Assembly (NCBI RefSeq): GCF_018260405.1
Contig: NZ_JAGLBG010000121.1
Location: forward strand, 1 to 5,456
Direction: 5' to 3'
DNA: 5,456 nt
Source of the DNA: Deinococcus sp.
Lineage (GTDB): Bacteria > Deinococcota > Deinococci > Deinococcales > Deinococcaceae
In this document: positions 4,062 to 5,456 of the stretch, in pieces
Position numbering within the stretch: position 1 is the first letter of the stretch
Layout: every line of letters begins with the position of its first letter
Notes under the pieces: generated by a model
Told to the model about the DNA's origin: nothing
The model's input: the letters and a program-made list of their open reading frames with translations, nothing else
Databases searched by the model: none
Program-made: the position numbers and the translations under genes

Positions 4062-5342
4062 TTGTTTCAGCCCGACTGCGAAGCCATGCCCGTTGCCCAA
4101 CTCCGTGCCCACCAGCTTGCCAGATTGCAGGAAATGGTCGCCCGCCAGTACGAACACGTTCCGGCCTACCAACGCAAATTTGACGAGCAGGGCCTCAAGC
4201 CGGATGACCTGAAAACGCTGTCCGACCTGGCGCGGTTTCCTTTTACCCGCAAAACCGACCTGCGCGACAACTACCCGACTGGCCTGTGCGCGGTGCCCAG
4301 AAGCGAACTGCGCCGCCTGCACGCCAGCAGCGGCACGACTGGCAAGCCGACGGTGGTGGGCTACGACCGCAACGACCTCGACATCTTTAACGAGGTGGTG
4401 GCCCGCAGCCTGTACGCCTCGGGGGCCAGGCCCGGCATGGTGTTTCATAACGCTTACGGCTACGGCCTGTTTACGGGCGGGCTGGGGCTGGACGGCGGCG
4501 GGCAGCGACTAGGGCTGAATACCGTACCCGTTTCGGGCGGCGGCACCGACAAGCAGGTGCAACTGATTCAGGATCTGGAACCTGAGGTGATTTCGGTGAC
4601 TCCCAGTTACGCCCTGGTGCTGGGTGAGGCGCTGAAAAAGGCCGGGATGCGCCCGGAGGACATCAGCCTGAAATACGCCCTGCTGGGGGCCGAACCGTGG
4701 TCCGACAAGACCCGCCGCGAGATCGAGGAAAAGCTGGGTGTCAAAGCCTGCAACATCTACGGGCTGTCGGAAGTGATCGGGCCGGGCGTGAGCAACGAGG
4801 ACGTGAACGAGCAAAATGGCAGCTACATCTGGGAAGACCATTTTTATCCGGAAATCGTGGACCCTGAAACCGGCGAGCTGCTGCCCGACGGCGAATACGG
4901 CGTGCTCGTGCTGAGCAGCATGACCCGCACCGCCATGCCCATTTTGCGCTACTGGACCGGCGACATTACCTGCCTAATGCCCGGCGAGAGTCCGTCGGGG
5001 CGCACCAGCCGCCGCATGGCCCAGATCCGGGGCCGCAGCGACGACCTGATTATCCTGCGCGGCGTGAACGTGTACCCGACCCAACTGGAAGCCGTGCTGA
5101 CCGGCATGGGGCAGACCAGCCTCCACTACCACGTCGTGTTGACCCGTACGGGCCTGCTAGACGCCCTGACCCTACAAGTCGAGACTGAGAGCGAAAGCCC
5201 CGCTCTGCAAAAGGAAATCCAGAAGCAGATCAAGGCGCAGGTTGGCGTGTCGGTTCACTGCGAACTGCATGTCCCCGGCAGCCTGCCCCGCAGCGAGGGC
5301 GGCAAGCTCAGGCGCGTGACTGATTTGCGTGGTGAACGCTAA
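4062..5342 (+). CDS. paaK: Phenylacetate-CoA ligase
   Basis: This encodes 426 residues from a TTG start, the usual length for the family. The enzyme activates phenylacetate with ATP and CoA to phenylacetyl-CoA in the cytoplasm, the first step of aerobic phenylacetate breakdown. It is an ANL-superfamily adenylating enzyme. Visible motifs in order are the phosphate-binding loop ASSGTTGKPT (88-97), the aromatic-rich YGYGLFTGG (132-140), YGLSEVIGPG (233-242, Glu237), YWTGDI (297-302, Asp301), the hinge region GRSDDLIILRGVNVYP (324-339) and a C-terminal GGKLRR (413-418) with the likely catalytic Lys415. All key motifs are present, so it should be functional. A closely related aryl-acid CoA ligase cannot be excluded from sequence alone, but the PaaR-like box upstream favours phenylacetate. 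Another start codon lies 74 bases downstream with no clear terminator between, suggesting an operon. Confidence 0.95.
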   Translation: MFQPDCEAMPVAQLRAHQLARLQEMVARQYEHVPAYQRKFDEQGLKPDDLKTLSDLARFPFTRKTDLRDNYPTGLCAVPRSELRRLHASSGTTGKPTVVGYDRNDLDIFNEVVARSLYASGARPGMVFHNAYGYGLFTGGLGLDGGGQRLGLNTVPVSGGGTDKQVQLIQDLEPEVISVTPSYALVLGEALKKAGMRPEDISLKYALLGAEPWSDKTRREIEEKLGVKACNIYGLSEVIGPGVSNEDVNEQNGSYIWEDHFYPEIVDPETGELLPDGEYGVLVLSSMTRTAMPILRYWTGDITCLMPGESPSGRTSRRMAQIRGRSDDLIILRGVNVYPTQLEAVLTGMGQTSLHYHVVLTRTGLLDALTLQVETESESPALQKEIQKQIKAQVGVSVHCELHVPGSLPRSEGGKLRRVTDLRGER

Positions 5343-5416
5343 AAACCTACAACAACATAAACCCCTGGCAGGCGTTCTTTAAGAGGCTGTCTGAGGCCCA
5401 TATCGTCGGAGTATCC

Positions 5417-5456
5417 ATGCTGCCCTCTTCATCAGGCGCACAATCGCTGGAGCAGA
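5417..5456 (+). CDS. Start of an unidentified gene, cut by the right edge
   Basis: ATG 5417 is preceded by GGAG at 5408-5411 (five-base spacing) and opens a frame of 13 codons (MLPSSSGAQSLEQ) with no stop before the edge. The fragment is too short to identify. It lies 74 bases after the paaK stop, in the same direction and without an intervening hairpin plus T-run, so co-transcription with paaK and a role in phenylacetate catabolism are plausible but unproven. Confidence 0.45.
   Translation, partial: MLPSSSGAQSLEQ

Noticed and set aside
3960..4448. Minus-strand 162-codon frame opposite the start of paaK
   Set aside because: It covers the paaK promoter and N-terminal coding region in antisense, has no ribosome binding site of note and no recognisable product.

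Overview
The window is GC-rich and looks chromosomal, most likely from Deinococcus or a close relative (inference). Three things suggest this. The gene set fits: a YhgE/Pip protein, a TetR regulator, a class I-like PPK2 and PaaK. The tetR -10 element sits exactly where a leaderless GTG-initiated mRNA would start, a layout common in Deinococcus. The paaK control region carries a near match to the operator I recall for PaaR of Thermus. No phage, transposon, CRISPR, rRNA or tRNA signature was seen.

Layout. Positions 1-1148 (minus) hold the N-terminal part of a YhgE/Pip-family membrane protein that continues beyond the window's left edge. Its coiled region contains a 126-bp tandem duplication. 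Positions 1149-1316 are a divergent control region with two inverted repeats of the same design, one over each of two oppositely directed promoters. A TetR-family repressor gene follows (1317-1940, plus). Positions 1941-2358 are a 418-bp gap between convergent genes. It has no credible protein gene but several inverted repeats that could fold as RNA. Positions 2359-3693 (minus) encode a PPK2-family polyphosphate kinase with a long, low-complexity N-terminus. Positions 3694-4061 are a second divergent control region, with palindromes and the PaaR-like box. Positions 4062-5342 (plus) encode phenylacetate-CoA ligase (PaaK) from a TTG start. A further reading frame starts at 5417 and runs off the right edge, probably co-transcribed with paaK.

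How the genes work together. The yhgE-like gene and tetR form a self-contained module: the repressor probably binds both operators and controls its own gene and the membrane protein. The ppk2 gene is a separate unit for polyphosphate/nucleotide metabolism. The paaK gene begins a probable phenylacetate catabolic operon that a PaaR-type repressor encoded elsewhere may control. I do not see a wholly new multi-gene system. The most noteworthy signals are the mirrored operator pair with a leaderless repressor gene, the recent in-frame repeat duplication, and the structured intergenic segment near 2072-2188.
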